This document shows, piece after piece, positions 7,753 through 18,414 of a stretch of DNA of 64,000 nt. Within the stretch, counting starts at the first letter, position 1. Each line of letters opens with the position of its first letter. Source of the stretch: Chloroflexota bacterium (GTDB taxonomy: Bacteria; Chloroflexota; Anaerolineae; Aggregatilineales; Phototrophicaceae); the NCBI GenBank assembly GCA_014338005.1, contig QUBZ01000013.1, positions 1 through 64,000 on the forward strand, read 5' to 3'. The notes beneath the pieces were generated by a model. That model did no database searches. It had not been told where the DNA came from and was given only the letters and a program-made list of their open reading frames with translations. The position numbers and the translations under genes were made by a program.

Positions 7753-7824
7753 GTAGGGACACGCTTCTGCGTGTCCGGTTTCCGCGTGTCCGGGATGGTG
7801 GACGCCCAAAATGGCGTCCGCCTA
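7753..7824. repeat. Palindromic REP-like element, copy 2
   Basis: This copy begins with the same GTAGGGAC and repeats the inner hairpins of the copy at 7400-7470, with a few substitutions and a changed right end. It fills the space between the transposase start and the stop codon of the TIR-FGE gene at 7825. Two copies bracketing a transposase of the matching family support the link between element and enzyme. A short GTAGGGAC also occurs at 9301-9308, just beyond the TIR gene. Confidence 0.65.
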
Positions 7825-9228
7825 TCAAGAGCGGGCGCAGCGGAAGCCGAAGCCGTTGTTCCAGTCCCCAGAATTGCCCCGGAGGCGATACAGGGTATCC
7901 AGGAGTTTTTTATTGAAATTGATCCACGAGCCGCCCCGCAGCACGCGCCGAACGTTCGTACTGCTGCCTGTGTCGCGTTCGCGCCCATCTTTGGCATCAT
8001 AGGGATAACTTTCATACAGCGAACTCGTCCATTCCCATATGTTGCCGCTCATATCCAGCGCGCCCACCCACGAACGTCCGGCGGGAAGACTGCCCACAAC
8101 CGCAGTTCCCTGGAAACTGCTGCGATTCCACACCACTTTGTTCCCGTCCCACTCATTTCCCCAGGGATAGACCAGGCCGTTCGGGCCACGCGCCGCGTAT
8201 TCTCATTCGGCTTCGGTGGGCAGCCGCATTCCCCGCAGTTCACAGAAGTCACGAGCCTCAAACCAGGTGATGTTCTCCACCGGGCGGTTATCGCCGGTGA
8301 AAGCATTCGGGATGACTTTGCTGCCGCCCAACCGGGAAAACTGCCCCTGTGTCACTTCATACTTGTCTATCCAGAAGGGCGCGTCAAAGCACTGTTCGTG
8401 GACGGGTTTTTCGTTATCGTAATTATTGCTCCCCATCATAAAACAGCCCGCCGGCACCAGCACCATTGTTACACCATCAAAATCGCGTTCAACGGGCGTC
8501 CAGTCGGCGTTGCGGGTAACAGGCGTGAGGGCAGCAAGTTGTTCGGGTGACAGCGTGGGTACAGGCGTGTTCGTCGGGCGCGGCGTTGGTGTCGGCGGTA
8601 CAGGCGTATTCGTCGGGTGCGGCGTTGGCGTGTCTGTCGGCGCATCGGTGGCGGTGGGATTACCTGCAATGATCGAGGCGGCAGTAGTCAGCGTTGGCGA
8701 CGGTGTGCCGGGGAGAAGTGATTGGATGATGTTCGGTATGAGGATAGCTGCCGCAGCAACAATGAGCAGTAAGGCCGCAGCGACCAGCAGCACACGCGGC
8801 AGCCGCCGGGGAACGCTCTGGCGAATCATTCGGGCGAGGTCGGCGATAGACTGGTCTACAAACAGATTCCGCACATCGAGAATAGTGATGCCGTCCGATT
8901 GCAGCAGCGCATAAACGTGTTCGTCCGGGATGGGGTCAGGTGGAACATAGGCTTCCTGGAACACGGGAATCAGGATTTTATTCAGCGTATGCGCGTGTTT
9001 GATTTCCTCGCGCACCCAATCCGAATTCAGCGTAGTCGCGCCCAGCAGGCAGACAAACACATCACACTTGGCAATCGCGCGGCGCAGCCGGTCGGGGAAC
9101 GGGCCGCCGCCGTCTATGCTGCGCGTATCCACAAAGGTTTCGATACCCTGGCGTCCCAGTTCTTTCGCCAGCAGGGTCGCCAGCGCCGCGCTGTCTTTTC
9201 GACGGTAGGAGATAAAAATGCGCGCCAT
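7825..9228 (-). pseudogene. TIR-transmembrane-FGE-sulfatase protein with internal TGA
   Basis: Reading from ATG 9228, residues 1-140 form a TIR domain (ARIFISYRRKD, FVDTRSIDGG, DVFVCLLG, NSDWVREE with E74/E75 as candidate catalytic glutamates). A transmembrane helix follows at about 146-168, then a Pro/Thr-rich linker at about 170-245, then an FGE-sulfatase domain from about 250. The frame stops at TGA 8203-8205, exactly where RLPTEAEW has its tryptophan. The same frame then continues with EYAARG, ALDMSGNIWEWT and RVLRGGSW to the domain end at 7825. One base change restores the full 467-residue protein. TIR-FGE fusions are known in predicted conflict and signalling systems. Whether the stop is a real mutation or an assembly error cannot be seen. 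Confidence 0.8.
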
Positions 9229-9595
9229 GAGATTGGTTATTCTTTTGAGGCTTCGAGAAATATATCGCATTAGTATGACAGCAAACCTGTCATCCGGCAA
9301 GTAGGGACGCCCGACAGGCAGGGCAATCGCTCAAAAAGCATTCAGGTTAACCGACATGGCCGCGATAGCTTCCAGACCCCTCTAATCTCCGCCGAATTCG
9401 GGGGCGACTTTGCTGCCAGCGTGATGAAGCTCCCTCCCCGAATTCGGGGAGGGTCGGGGTGGGGTCAAAGGGCAAAAGTCTGCTTACTGAGACGAAGTAT
9501 CTTCAAGCGACTACCCTGCCAGAAGGCCTGGCAGCAAAGCCATCTGCTCACTATACTTACACGGTTAAAAAGGCCAGCGTCGAGAAGGAACAGTT
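9229..9595. other. Gap before glnS with short repeats
   Basis: There is no gene here that I trust. The stretch begins with a GTAGGGAC repeat end (9301-9308) and contains a perfect 22-bp palindrome centred on GAATTC at 9432-9453, plus a shorter GAATTC-centred repeat upstream. These look like dispersed repeats. A TATACT at 9552-9557 is a possible -10 element for glnS, but no good -35 partner is visible. No T-box leader was recognised. Confidence 0.4.
9432..9453. repeat. Perfect 22-bp palindrome upstream of glnS
   Basis: CCCTCCCCG and CGGGGAGGG flank AATT to make a perfect palindrome. It is followed by GTCGGGGTGGGG. This looks like a dispersed repeat unit and not a regulatory site of glnS, since a related sequence occurs in coding DNA at 63910. 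Confidence 0.5.
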
Positions 9596-11329
<1,734 letters not shown>

Positions 11330-11353
11330 CACTTTTCTTCCTCGCGCCGGTAT

Positions 11354-11384
11354 ATCCGCCTCCAATCGGGGGCGGATTTTTCTT
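11354..11384 (+). terminator. Rho-independent terminator after glnS
   Basis: ATCCGCC at 11354-11360 pairs with GGCGGAT at 11371-11377, followed by TTTTTCTTTT. It starts 25 bases after the glnS stop codon and points with the gene. Confidence 0.8.
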
Positions 11385-11507
11385 TTCTACAATTAGAGTT
11401 TCGTAATCAAACCTTAATCAAACGATATTATGACCCTCTGATAATTGGTGTCTTCGTCTAACTCCCATACAATCAAATATAGATTGTACTCTGGGGCAGA
11501 AACAACC

Positions 11508-11891
11508 ATGTCAGACGCGGCAGCGACTCTCCTCATCGCAGTGATGCTGCTTTTTGTGGCGGCCATACTGGGCTTGATTGCCCTTGCTTCCATCCTCCGC
11601 CAGCGGCGTAACTATATGGCAGACCGCGCGCGGGCGGCCTTACAGCCTGCCCTCATCCCGGCAGCCGCCCCGCCGCCAATGCCTCGCCCCGCGCCCAAAC
11701 TTTCCTCGCGCGTTTCTATGCCTTTGCCTGATTATCAGCGCCTGCCGCAGCAAAACGGCAGCCCCGACCAGGTGGTGATGGTCATCGAGCCGGTTGAAGG
11801 CCCGACCCGCGATCAGGTGAACGTCCAGAAGTTGATTGATTTCCTCAAGCAGGAAACCGTTAAATCGAACGCCTCTCCCAAAGTCAGTTAA
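11508..11891 (+). CDS. Single-pass membrane protein, unknown function
   Basis: Counting from ATG 11508, the protein has about 127 residues. A transmembrane helix (about residues 6-28, LLIAVMLLFVAAILGLIAL) is followed by a basic stretch, RQRRNYMADRAR, so the C-terminus is probably cytoplasmic. The middle is rich in Pro and Ala. The C-terminal part ends in a helix VNVQKLIDFLKQET that could be an interaction segment. No family is recognised. It stands alone between the glnS terminator and another small membrane gene. Confidence 0.55.
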   Translation: MSDAAATLLIAVMLLFVAAILGLIALASILRQRRNYMADRARAALQPALIPAAAPPPMPRPAPKLSSRVSMPLPDYQRLPQQNGSPDQVVMVIEPVEGPTRDQVNVQKLIDFLKQETVKSNASPKVS

Positions 11892-11918
11892 GGCAGAAGT
11901 TCTGAGTTTTGAGTTAAG

Positions 11919-11944
11919 GGCTGAATCCGCAGCGGCGTTCAGCC
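11919..11944 (+). terminator. Hairpin after small membrane gene
   Basis: GGCTGAA at 11919-11925 pairs with TTCAGCC at 11938-11944 across a 12-base loop. A T-rich stretch (GGTTTTTTCCCC) begins about 20 bases later, so this is a weak or unusual terminator at best. Confidence 0.3.
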
Positions 11945-12033
11945 TGGCTTTGTGTCGGTGGGGCGGTTTTTTCCCCCTCCGGTTTGGGCTATTACGATTC
12001 GCGGCGCTGGCTATAATGGAAAGGGGAGGTATA

Positions 12034-12267
12034 ATGAATAACAGTCCGTTTAATCGAAATAACCTGTCGAAAGCCAGCGCGGCGGGGGGCGCCCTGGCGG
12101 CGGTGGGCATTATTTTATTTCTGATTCTGTGGGGCGTATTGGGGCAGTTAGGCGCAGAGCCGTTCGCCCGGCTGCTGATCGCGCTCTGCGTGCCGCCCGC
12201 CGTGATTGCGGGCATTCTGGGCGCTTATATTTTGCTGGTAAAACCGTCGGATAAAAACGATGGTTAG
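12034..12267 (+). CDS. Small two-helix membrane protein
   Basis: This 77-residue protein starts at ATG 12034 behind a strong AAGGGGAGGT. It has two hydrophobic helices, about residues 16-37 (ALAAVGIILFLILWGVL) and about 45-68 (LLIALCVPPAVIAGILGAYILL), then a short charged tail. No family is recognised. Its stop overlaps the end of the convergent methyltransferase gene by four bases. Confidence 0.6.
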   Translation: MNNSPFNRNNLSKASAAGGALAAVGIILFLILWGVLGQLGAEPFARLLIALCVPPAVIAGILGAYILLVKPSDKNDG

Positions 12268-12932
12268 CCGTTTTTCTCGAATCGAAAGATGATCGCCACC
12301 GGCCATCCGGCCGGCGCTGATGGGTGATCGGCGCGCGGCTCAAGCACGTCGGCCACATGCAGGCCGACCAATCGCGCCGCCTGATGGTAATCGCTGTACA
12401 GGTGCGTGTGATGTTCGACGGCATAAGTCTGGCCGTTTGGTGTGGTGAAAGTGCGCCGCCCGCCGTTAAGCGCCAGCAGCGGGTGGAAGTCGCTGACCAG
12501 GGCGCAGCCGCCCGGTTTTAACACGCGGCTGATTTCGTACAGCGGTGGCGCGAGCCGGGGCAGATGTCCCAGCGCCAGCCCGCAAAACACGACATCCACC
12601 GAACTGCTGGCGAGTGGAATAGCCCCGGCGTCGGCGAGTACCAGCCGCCGCCTTTGGCTGCGTTTTAACATGGCGGCGCTGTTGTCCATGCCGATGATGA
12701 CCGACGCGCCGCGTTCGGCGGCCAGGCGGCTGTAACGTCCCGTCCCGCAGGCCAGGTCAAGCGCCAGTTTGCCCTGCATATCCGGCAGCAAATCGAGCAT
12801 GGCCTGCTGTTCGGCCTGCATCAGCGGGTTGTGGGCATGAGGGGGATAACTGGCTGCCCACCGTTTGTAGGCTTCCAGACTGTTCAAGGTGGGTGGAACG
12901 GGTCGAAAACGCTTTAAAATTCGTCCGAGCAT
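12264..12932 (-). CDS. Class I SAM-dependent methyltransferase
   Basis: The 222-residue protein has the Rossmann methyltransferase motifs: LALDLACGTGRYSRLA (motif I, about residues 56-71), IGMDNSAAML (motif II), VDVVFCGLALGHL, and LKPGGCALVSDFHP (motif III region). It resembles the BioC/UbiE group of small-molecule methyltransferases, but the substrate cannot be told. It is third in a minus-strand run after the radical SAM gene and a membrane protein, eight bases after the latter's stop, which suggests an operon. Confidence 0.8.
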   Translation of the reverse strand: MLGRILKRFRPVPPTLNSLEAYKRWAASYPPHAHNPLMQAEQQAMLDLLPDMQGKLALDLACGTGRYSRLAAERGASVIIGMDNSAAMLKRSQRRRLVLADAGAIPLASSSVDVVFCGLALGHLPRLAPPLYEISRVLKPGGCALVSDFHPLLALNGGRRTFTTPNGQTYAVEHHTHLYSDYHQAARLVGLHVADVLEPRADHPSAPAGWPVAIIFRFEKNG

Positions 12933-12940
12933 AAAAGAGC

Positions 12941-13465
12941 CTAAGCAGAGTCCTCGCGCGAGTTCAAAAACAGCGCGTCTTCTTCATCCATCACCGTCCC
13001 CATAATAATGTAATCGGCCCAGATGAAAAAGGCGCGGTCATCACTGTTATAGGTAAGCTGCGCCCGCCAGGGCATCCGCAGCCAGGCGTAGGCGATACGC
13101 CGCCGTTCGTAACGGGTGGTGCGGTCACGCAGTTGATGATACCAGCGCGGCAGCTTAAACAGCCGGTAGTACCAGGGCGCGGCGCGTTCGGGATGTTGAA
13201 AAATGAGAAGAGTCGTCAGAATCAGCAGGAACCCCAGTACGATCAGCGGAAAACTGAGATTTGCTAGGATGGACGCCCACGCGCCCAGCGCCATCGCCAG
13301 GATGCCGGCCCAGAACAAAAGCCCCGTCAGCGGCATATAGATGGGTTCCGGGTCGCCGTACTGCTCGAAGGTTCGGATGACCGGGCTTTTCAACCAGCCA
13401 ATTACGATCAGCGTGCTGCGCGCCAGAAAAAAGACGCTGACGAGGACAACCGGGATCACAAACAT
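12941..13465 (-). CDS. Membrane protein, unknown function
   Basis: From ATG 13465 the protein has 174 residues. It has hydrophobic helices at about residues 2-22, 47-65 and 68-88, followed by a basic and aromatic cytoplasmic-like domain (FKLPRWYHQLRDRTTRYERRR) and an acidic C-terminus. No family is recognised. It starts four bases after the stop of the radical SAM gene and is followed closely by the methyltransferase, so all three are probably co-expressed. Confidence 0.65.
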   Translation of the reverse strand: MFVIPVVLVSVFFLARSTLIVIGWLKSPVIRTFEQYGDPEPIYMPLTGLLFWAGILAMALGAWASILANLSFPLIVLGFLLILTTLLIFQHPERAAPWYYRLFKLPRWYHQLRDRTTRYERRRIAYAWLRMPWRAQLTYNSDDRAFFIWADYIIMGTVMDEEDALFLNSREDSA

Positions 13466-13469
13466 GATT

Positions 13470-14552
13470 TTATGACATCCGCAGCAGGGCGCGCGGCCCT
13501 TTGTACAGGGGGCAGACGCAGCGTTCGCATTCTGGGCGCTGGCCGCCGCGATACGCCTGCCGGAGCGCCAGCGCCTCCGGGCCGTTGAGCGTTTCGAGCA
13601 GGGGCGCGCCTTCTGCTTCGATTTTTCCAACTTCGGGCAAAAAATAACATGGGCGCAGCGTGCCGTCCACTTCAACGACGGCGCTGATGTGCGGCGCGTT
13701 GCAGCGCGATTGTGGAAAGTCTGCCGCGCCGTTGAGGGCGGCGAAATAATCCGCCAGCCGCCGCAGTTTGGCCGGCGATTCGGCGATCAGGCCGGAAGCA
13801 AAATCACCGGCAAAACGCGCGGTCATGTCCTCAATAACCTGCCTGAATTCGATCACCTCATCCGGCATCAGGGCGGCGGCTGCCGGGCCGTGTTCCGGCG
13901 GGCTGTCCGGCCCCAGGGTTGCGATCGCAGAAACCGGCACTTCGGCGGAAGGCGCAAAACGCGGCCCGAAGGCATGAATGCTGCTCACATCAACAGCCAG
14001 AAAACTGATGCGATTAACGCCCGCAGCCCGCGCCACTTCGATGATCTGTGGGATTTCATGGTAGTTGGCGCGCTGTACGGTTGTCCGCGTGATGACCGGC
14101 ACGCCGCTGGCGCGGACGGCGCGAATGCCTTCCAGCACCAGGTCAAAAGCATCCACGCCGCGAATGGCGGCATACGTTTCTGCCGTGCCGCCGTCCAGGC
14201 TCACGATGACCTCATCCACGTTGGCGATCACCGCCTCGGCCTGCTTCCGCAGCAGCAGCCCGTTGGTCAGCAGCATGACGGCTGCGCCTTCGTCGCGGAA
14301 GCGGCGGGCAATTTCCGGCCAGTGGGGATGCTGCATGGCTTCGCCGCCGCTGAGCAGCACCCGGCGCGTTTGCAGGTTTTGAAGTGACCCGGCCAGCGCC
14401 TCGACCAGTTCCTGGCGCATGTTGCGGCGTGGACTGCGCCAGATGTCGCAGGTAACACACCGGCTGTTGCAGCCGTCGGTCAAATACAAAACTAGTAGGG
14501 GCAGCGCGTGCAGGCGGCTGCCGATGAGGTTGAGCAGGCTTTTTGTTCCCAT
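13470..14552 (-). CDS. Radical SAM/SPASM protein
   Basis: The 360-residue protein has the radical SAM cluster motif CX3CX2C (C28, C32, C35, in DGCNSRCVTCDIW), then LLSGGEAMQHP, VIVSLDGGTAETYAAIRG and RTTVQRANYHEI. The C-terminal part carries further cysteines, SRCNAPH, RPCYFLPEVG and ECERCVCPLY, typical of a SPASM or twitch domain holding an auxiliary cluster. Such enzymes modify peptides or cofactors, or synthesise carbohydrates. No precursor peptide gene is obvious next to it, so the substrate is unknown. It leads a three-gene operon with a membrane protein and a methyltransferase. Confidence 0.82.
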   Translation of the reverse strand: MGTKSLLNLIGSRLHALPLLVLYLTDGCNSRCVTCDIWRSPRRNMRQELVEALAGSLQNLQTRRVLLSGGEAMQHPHWPEIARRFRDEGAAVMLLTNGLLLRKQAEAVIANVDEVIVSLDGGTAETYAAIRGVDAFDLVLEGIRAVRASGVPVITRTTVQRANYHEIPQIIEVARAAGVNRISFLAVDVSSIHAFGPRFAPSAEVPVSAIATLGPDSPPEHGPAAAALMPDEVIEFRQVIEDMTARFAGDFASGLIAESPAKLRRLADYFAALNGAADFPQSRCNAPHISAVVEVDGTLRPCYFLPEVGKIEAEGAPLLETLNGPEALALRQAYRGGQRPECERCVCPLYKGPRALLRMS

Positions 14553-14643
14553 GATCGTCTTGTGTCCGAAGCTGCCAAATATAAACCCACCACAAGCCTA
14601 TCGCCCATTATAATCTATGCTACAATCCTTACTGTACTTTTAG

Positions 14644-16044
14644 ATGAGTTTTGCATCTCAATTGACCAGAATGCCAACCCTAGACCTGGAAAAACCCGAA
14701 CAAGGGCCGCGCGTGGCCTTTCTGGAAAAAGCGGACTCGGACGTGATTGCCGAGACACTGGTCGCTTTCGCCAATACCGAAGGAGGAACCATCATCTTCG
14801 GTTTAAAAGAAGATGGCGAGCCGGCCTCTAAAAAGATCGAGGCGCAGGCGTTGGAAAAGGCGCTTAAAGCGGCGGATACAGCCTGCAACCCGCCGGTCGT
14901 CGTCGGCACATGGGAGCAGATCGAAAGTGAAAAAGGGACGCTGTTCACCCTGCGCGTACCGCGCAGCATCGAGCTGCACGCCCTGTCCGATGGGCGCGTG
15001 TTGATCCGCAGCGGCGTAAAAAATCGCCCGCTGGGCGGCCAGGAAATCCTCAAACTGGCGAGCGCCAAAAGCACCGGGGATTACGAACTGGAAGTTGTTC
15101 CCGGCGCGACGATGGATGATTTCAGCAACAAGATCATCACCGAGTACCTGACCAAACGTGCCGAACGTACCAAGCGCCCCTACAACGGCAAAATCGCCGA
15201 CCTGATGAAAGAAATCGGGGCAGTCAACGACGAGGGTAAAGCGACCGTCAGCGGCATTCTGCTGTTCGCGGAATATCCGCAGCACTGGCTGCCGCAGAGC
15301 AGCGTCGTTTTCGCCAAGTTCGTCGGCAAAACGCCGCGCGGCGAAAATGGCCTGGCCGGTTATACCCGCCGCGAGGAGCTGACCGGCCCGCTGCCGCGCC
15401 TGATCGAAAATTCCTGGAATCTGATCTGGAGCGAGATGGCGGTGAGCGCGGTCGTTAAGGGGCTGGAGCGCGAGGAAACCTACGAATATCCGCAGTTTGC
15501 CGTCCGCGAGGCGATTGTGAACGCCATCTGCCACCGGGATTACCGGCTGAAAGGGCGGCGCATCGAAATCCGCATGTATTCCGACCGGCTGGAAGTGATT
15601 TCGCCAGGGGGACTGCCGGGGTTCATCACGGTGGAAAACATCGTGGATGAACACTTCAGCCGCAACCCGCGCATCGTCAACGGCCTGTTCCAATGGGGAT
15701 ATATCGAAGAATTGGGGCTGGGTATTGACCGCATGATGGAAGTGATGCAGCAGGCCGGCCACAAGCCGCCCTACTTCGACGCGCGTCCGTACAGTTTCGC
15801 CGTGACGCTGTATAACGAGCGCGAGCGGCAGAAACCCCCGGAATGGGCGCGCAACACGAACCACCGGCAGGCGCGGGCTTTGCAATACATCCGCGAGCAT
15901 GGTTCAATCACCAACCGCGAGTACCGCTCCTTGTGCCAGGGTGTGTCGGCGGAGACGCTGCGCCTCGATCTGGCTGATATGGTAGAGCAAGGAATCTTGC
16001 TTAAAGTAGGGTCTAAGAAAGGCACGTACTATATTTTGAAATAG
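14644..16044 (+). CDS. AlbA_2 / Schlafen-like ATP-binding regulator
   Basis: The N-terminal 130 residues match the AlbA_2 (Schlafen-type) domain, with ETLVAFANTEGGTIIFGLKEDG at about residues 38-59. The middle matches the C-terminal ATP-binding domain usually paired with it: REAIVNAICHRDYRLKGRRIEI, YSDRLEVISPGGLPG and RNPRIVNGLFQWGYIEELGLGI. The last 60 residues look like a winged helix (SITNREYRSLCQGVSAETLRLDL). Proteins of this layout are often annotated as RecG-like or transcriptional regulators. ATG 14644 has no clear ribosome site; ATG 14671 is an alternative. Confidence 0.75.
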   Translation: MSFASQLTRMPTLDLEKPEQGPRVAFLEKADSDVIAETLVAFANTEGGTIIFGLKEDGEPASKKIEAQALEKALKAADTACNPPVVVGTWEQIESEKGTLFTLRVPRSIELHALSDGRVLIRSGVKNRPLGGQEILKLASAKSTGDYELEVVPGATMDDFSNKIITEYLTKRAERTKRPYNGKIADLMKEIGAVNDEGKATVSGILLFAEYPQHWLPQSSVVFAKFVGKTPRGENGLAGYTRREELTGPLPRLIENSWNLIWSEMAVSAVVKGLEREETYEYPQFAVREAIVNAICHRDYRLKGRRIEIRMYSDRLEVISPGGLPGFITVENIVDEHFSRNPRIVNGLFQWGYIEELGLGIDRMMEVMQQAGHKPPYFDARPYSFAVTLYNERERQKPPEWARNTNHRQARALQYIREHGSITNREYRSLCQGVSAETLRLDLADMVEQGILLKVGSKKGTYYILK

Positions 16045-16102
16045 CCGTGCAAGCAGAAAAAGCGATGTACTTTTTACATTTTGCTTTGAGCCAGGAACGA
16101 TC

Positions 16103-18394
16103 ATGACTTCACTTCTCAGCGCGGTCACGGCTGCCAGCGTCGTGCTGCACGCGCTTATTCTAGTTTACGTGCTGGCCCGCCGGAAGTTGGTGCGAACCGG
16201 CTATCTGTGGCTGTCGCTGACGGTGCTTTTTTCGCTGCTGTCGGCGGCGGCATTTTTTCTGCCGCAGGAGGCGTTAATCGCGGGGCGGTTCGGGCGCAGC
16301 GCGGCGATCATGTTTGCTCTGGCCGCGATGGTGATTGCTTTCGGCGCGCTGGTTATCACCGATATGCGCCGCCAGTCGCCGGAACGCTGGCGGCGGCTGT
16401 GGCTGGCGCTGGGCGTTTTATGGTTTGCGGGGCTGGTCGTGACCGGCTTTCTGAGCGAGACGATCAGCATTGCCCAGGGGGAATGGCTGGTGCAGGCGTT
16501 TGCCACACGCAACCCTTTCAGCCTGTTTGCCCTGGCCGGGCTGGTGGTTATGAGCGCGGCGCTGCTGGCGGTGGCGTTTTATTCCTTCTATATCGCCCTG
16601 CTGCCGGAAGTTGCCAACCGGTCGCTGTTCTGGATTATCACCATCGCCGTTATCCTGATCGGCGTCGTGCTGGCGATCAGCGGCAGCACCACGCTTACGC
16701 TGCTGGGACGGGTGATACTGCTGGTGGGCGTGCTGGGCGCGCTGTATGCCCAGGTGTCACACCGCGTTTTTGACATCCGCAGCAGCCTGAGCCTGGGGAT
16801 GCGGACGGCGCTGCTGGTAACACTGACGGCGCTGATCGTTTTTGGGGTGTTACAGGTCGTCAGCCGCGCGCCGGTTCAGCAGGATGCAGAAGGTAATCTG
16901 CTGCTGGCGCTGCTGGCGCTGGCGGTCGCCATTGTGTATGTGCCGGTGCGGCAGATAGCGGACATCCTGGTTCAGCCGCTGCTGCGTGGTTCGTCCATCA
17001 GCCCGACCGTCGCTGCCCGTAAATACAGTCAGAAAGTTTCCGGCGCGGTGGAACTGGATCAGCTGGTCAAAATGGCGACCGAAACCCTGAACGAGTCGCT
17101 GCGCGTCCGCCGCTCTGGGTTGATGCTGGTGAACGATACCGGCGGCGAGGATGGAAAGATTGAACTCATCATCATCGTGGGCGGGGCATTTAATGAAACG
17201 ACCAGAGGTTATATCGCTAAAAACGGCTCGGTCTACCGCCAACTGGCCGTCGAGCAGTCCCCGCTGTCCCAATTCGATCTGGAATTCAGCCCTCAACACG
17301 CCAACCTGGACGCGCAGGAACGGCAGTTTTTCGCTAACCTGCAAATGAGCGCCTTCGCCCCGATCATCGTCGAAAATACGCTTATCGGCATTCTGGCCTG
17401 CGGGCCGAAGCTGAACGATGCGCCGTTTTATGCCCGCGATCTGGAACTGCTGGCGACGATGGCAAACCAGACCGGCGTCGCGCTGCGAAATGCCCGCCTG
17501 GTGGCCGATCTGCGCCACCTTAACCGCAGTATGCAGTCGCTCAATCGCGGGTTAGAGGAGGCCAACGAGCAGCTTGAAAGACTGGATTCGGTCAAAACCG
17601 AGTTTGTGACCATCGCCAGCCATGAGCTGCGTACGCCGCTGGCGCAGATTCGCGGTTATACAGACATCGTGGATGCGCTGAACCAACAGGGGATGCTCAA
17701 CCAGGACCAGACCAGCGGCCTGGTTTCTAACCTGCGGAAAGCCGCCGAGCGGATGGAAGAACTCATCACGGCCATGCTGGATGTCAGCCAGCTCGATGTC
17801 AACGCGATGGATTTGCGCTTCACCCAGACGACACCGGAAGCGGTTGTCCGCATGGCGATCGAGCCGCTGACGGATGTCATCAAACAGCGCAAGCTGACGC
17901 TTTCCGCGCGCGGCCTGCGCGGCCTGCCCGCTATCGAGGCCGATCTTCAACGGCTGGTGCAGGCGTTTCGTAACGTGGTCGTCAATGCCATCAAATTCAC
18001 ACCCGACGGCGGGCGGATTGACATCAATGCCAGCTTGCAGCCCGCCGAAAAACCCGGCGATGTTGACCATATTCTGATCGCTATATCGGATACCGGGGTG
18101 GGTGTCGCCAGGGAAAACCTGGAACTGATTTTCCAGAAGTTCTACCGCGCTTACGACCCCGGCCTGCACTCCACCGGCGCGTATAAATTCATGGGCGCGG
18201 GGCCGGGCCTGGGGCTGACGATTGCAAAGGGCGTCATCGAAGGGCATGGCGGCAGAATCTGGGTGGAAAGCCCCGGCCACAACCTGCAAACCTGCCCCGG
18301 CTCCACTTTTTATATCCTGCTGCCCATTCAACCGCCGGAACACGCCCGGCGCGTGCTGCCCTTCGATGGCGAGGCGGAGAAAACATCGGCCTGA
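16103..18394 (+). CDS. Membrane sensor histidine kinase with GAF domain
   Basis: The protein has 763 residues. About seven or eight hydrophobic helices fill residues 1-280. A GAF-like domain follows at about 310-470 (FAPIIVENTLIGILACG, LELLATMANQTGVALRNARL), then a short coiled coil and a HisKA domain with SHELRTPL (H507). The HATPase domain has NAIKFTPDGG, DTGVGVARENLELIFQKFY and GPGLGLTIAKGV. It senses an unknown signal at the membrane. No response regulator lies beside it; the next gene is a small 2TM protein. AGGA seven bases before ATG supports the start. Confidence 0.88.
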   Translation: MTSLLSAVTAASVVLHALILVYVLARRKLVRTGYLWLSLTVLFSLLSAAAFFLPQEALIAGRFGRSAAIMFALAAMVIAFGALVITDMRRQSPERWRRLWLALGVLWFAGLVVTGFLSETISIAQGEWLVQAFATRNPFSLFALAGLVVMSAALLAVAFYSFYIALLPEVANRSLFWIITIAVILIGVVLAISGSTTLTLLGRVILLVGVLGALYAQVSHRVFDIRSSLSLGMRTALLVTLTALIVFGVLQVVSRAPVQQDAEGNLLLALLALAVAIVYVPVRQIADILVQPLLRGSSISPTVAARKYSQKVSGAVELDQLVKMATETLNESLRVRRSGLMLVNDTGGEDGKIELIIIVGGAFNETTRGYIAKNGSVYRQLAVEQSPLSQFDLEFSPQHANLDAQERQFFANLQMSAFAPIIVENTLIGILACGPKLNDAPFYARDLELLATMANQTGVALRNARLVADLRHLNRSMQSLNRGLEEANEQLERLDSVKTEFVTIASHELRTPLAQIRGYTDIVDALNQQGMLNQDQTSGLVSNLRKAAERMEELITAMLDVSQLDVNAMDLRFTQTTPEAVVRMAIEPLTDVIKQRKLTLSARGLRGLPAIEADLQRLVQAFRNVVVNAIKFTPDGGRIDINASLQPAEKPGDVDHILIAISDTGVGVARENLELIFQKFYRAYDPGLHSTGAYKFMGAGPGLGLTIAKGVIEGHGGRIWVESPGHNLQTCPGSTFYILLPIQPPEHARRVLPFDGEAEKTSA

Positions 18395-18414
18395 GCGAGT
18401 AGAAAGGCGGATAG

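Noticed and set aside
8203-8205. TGA read as tryptophan under an alternative genetic code
   Set aside because: Other genes here use TGA as a real stop (parB at 4850, hicB at 41263), and tryptophan is otherwise TGG, so a simple mutation or base-call error is more likely.
9301-9308. GTAGGGAC at both sides of the TIR-FGE gene as ends of a composite element
   Set aside because: Only eight bases at one side match and the motif is a common repeat end here, so flanking by chance is likely.
12012-12017. Perfect TATAAT before the two-helix membrane gene as its promoter
   Set aside because: The resulting start site would fall inside the ribosome-binding site, and no -35 element lies at proper distance.
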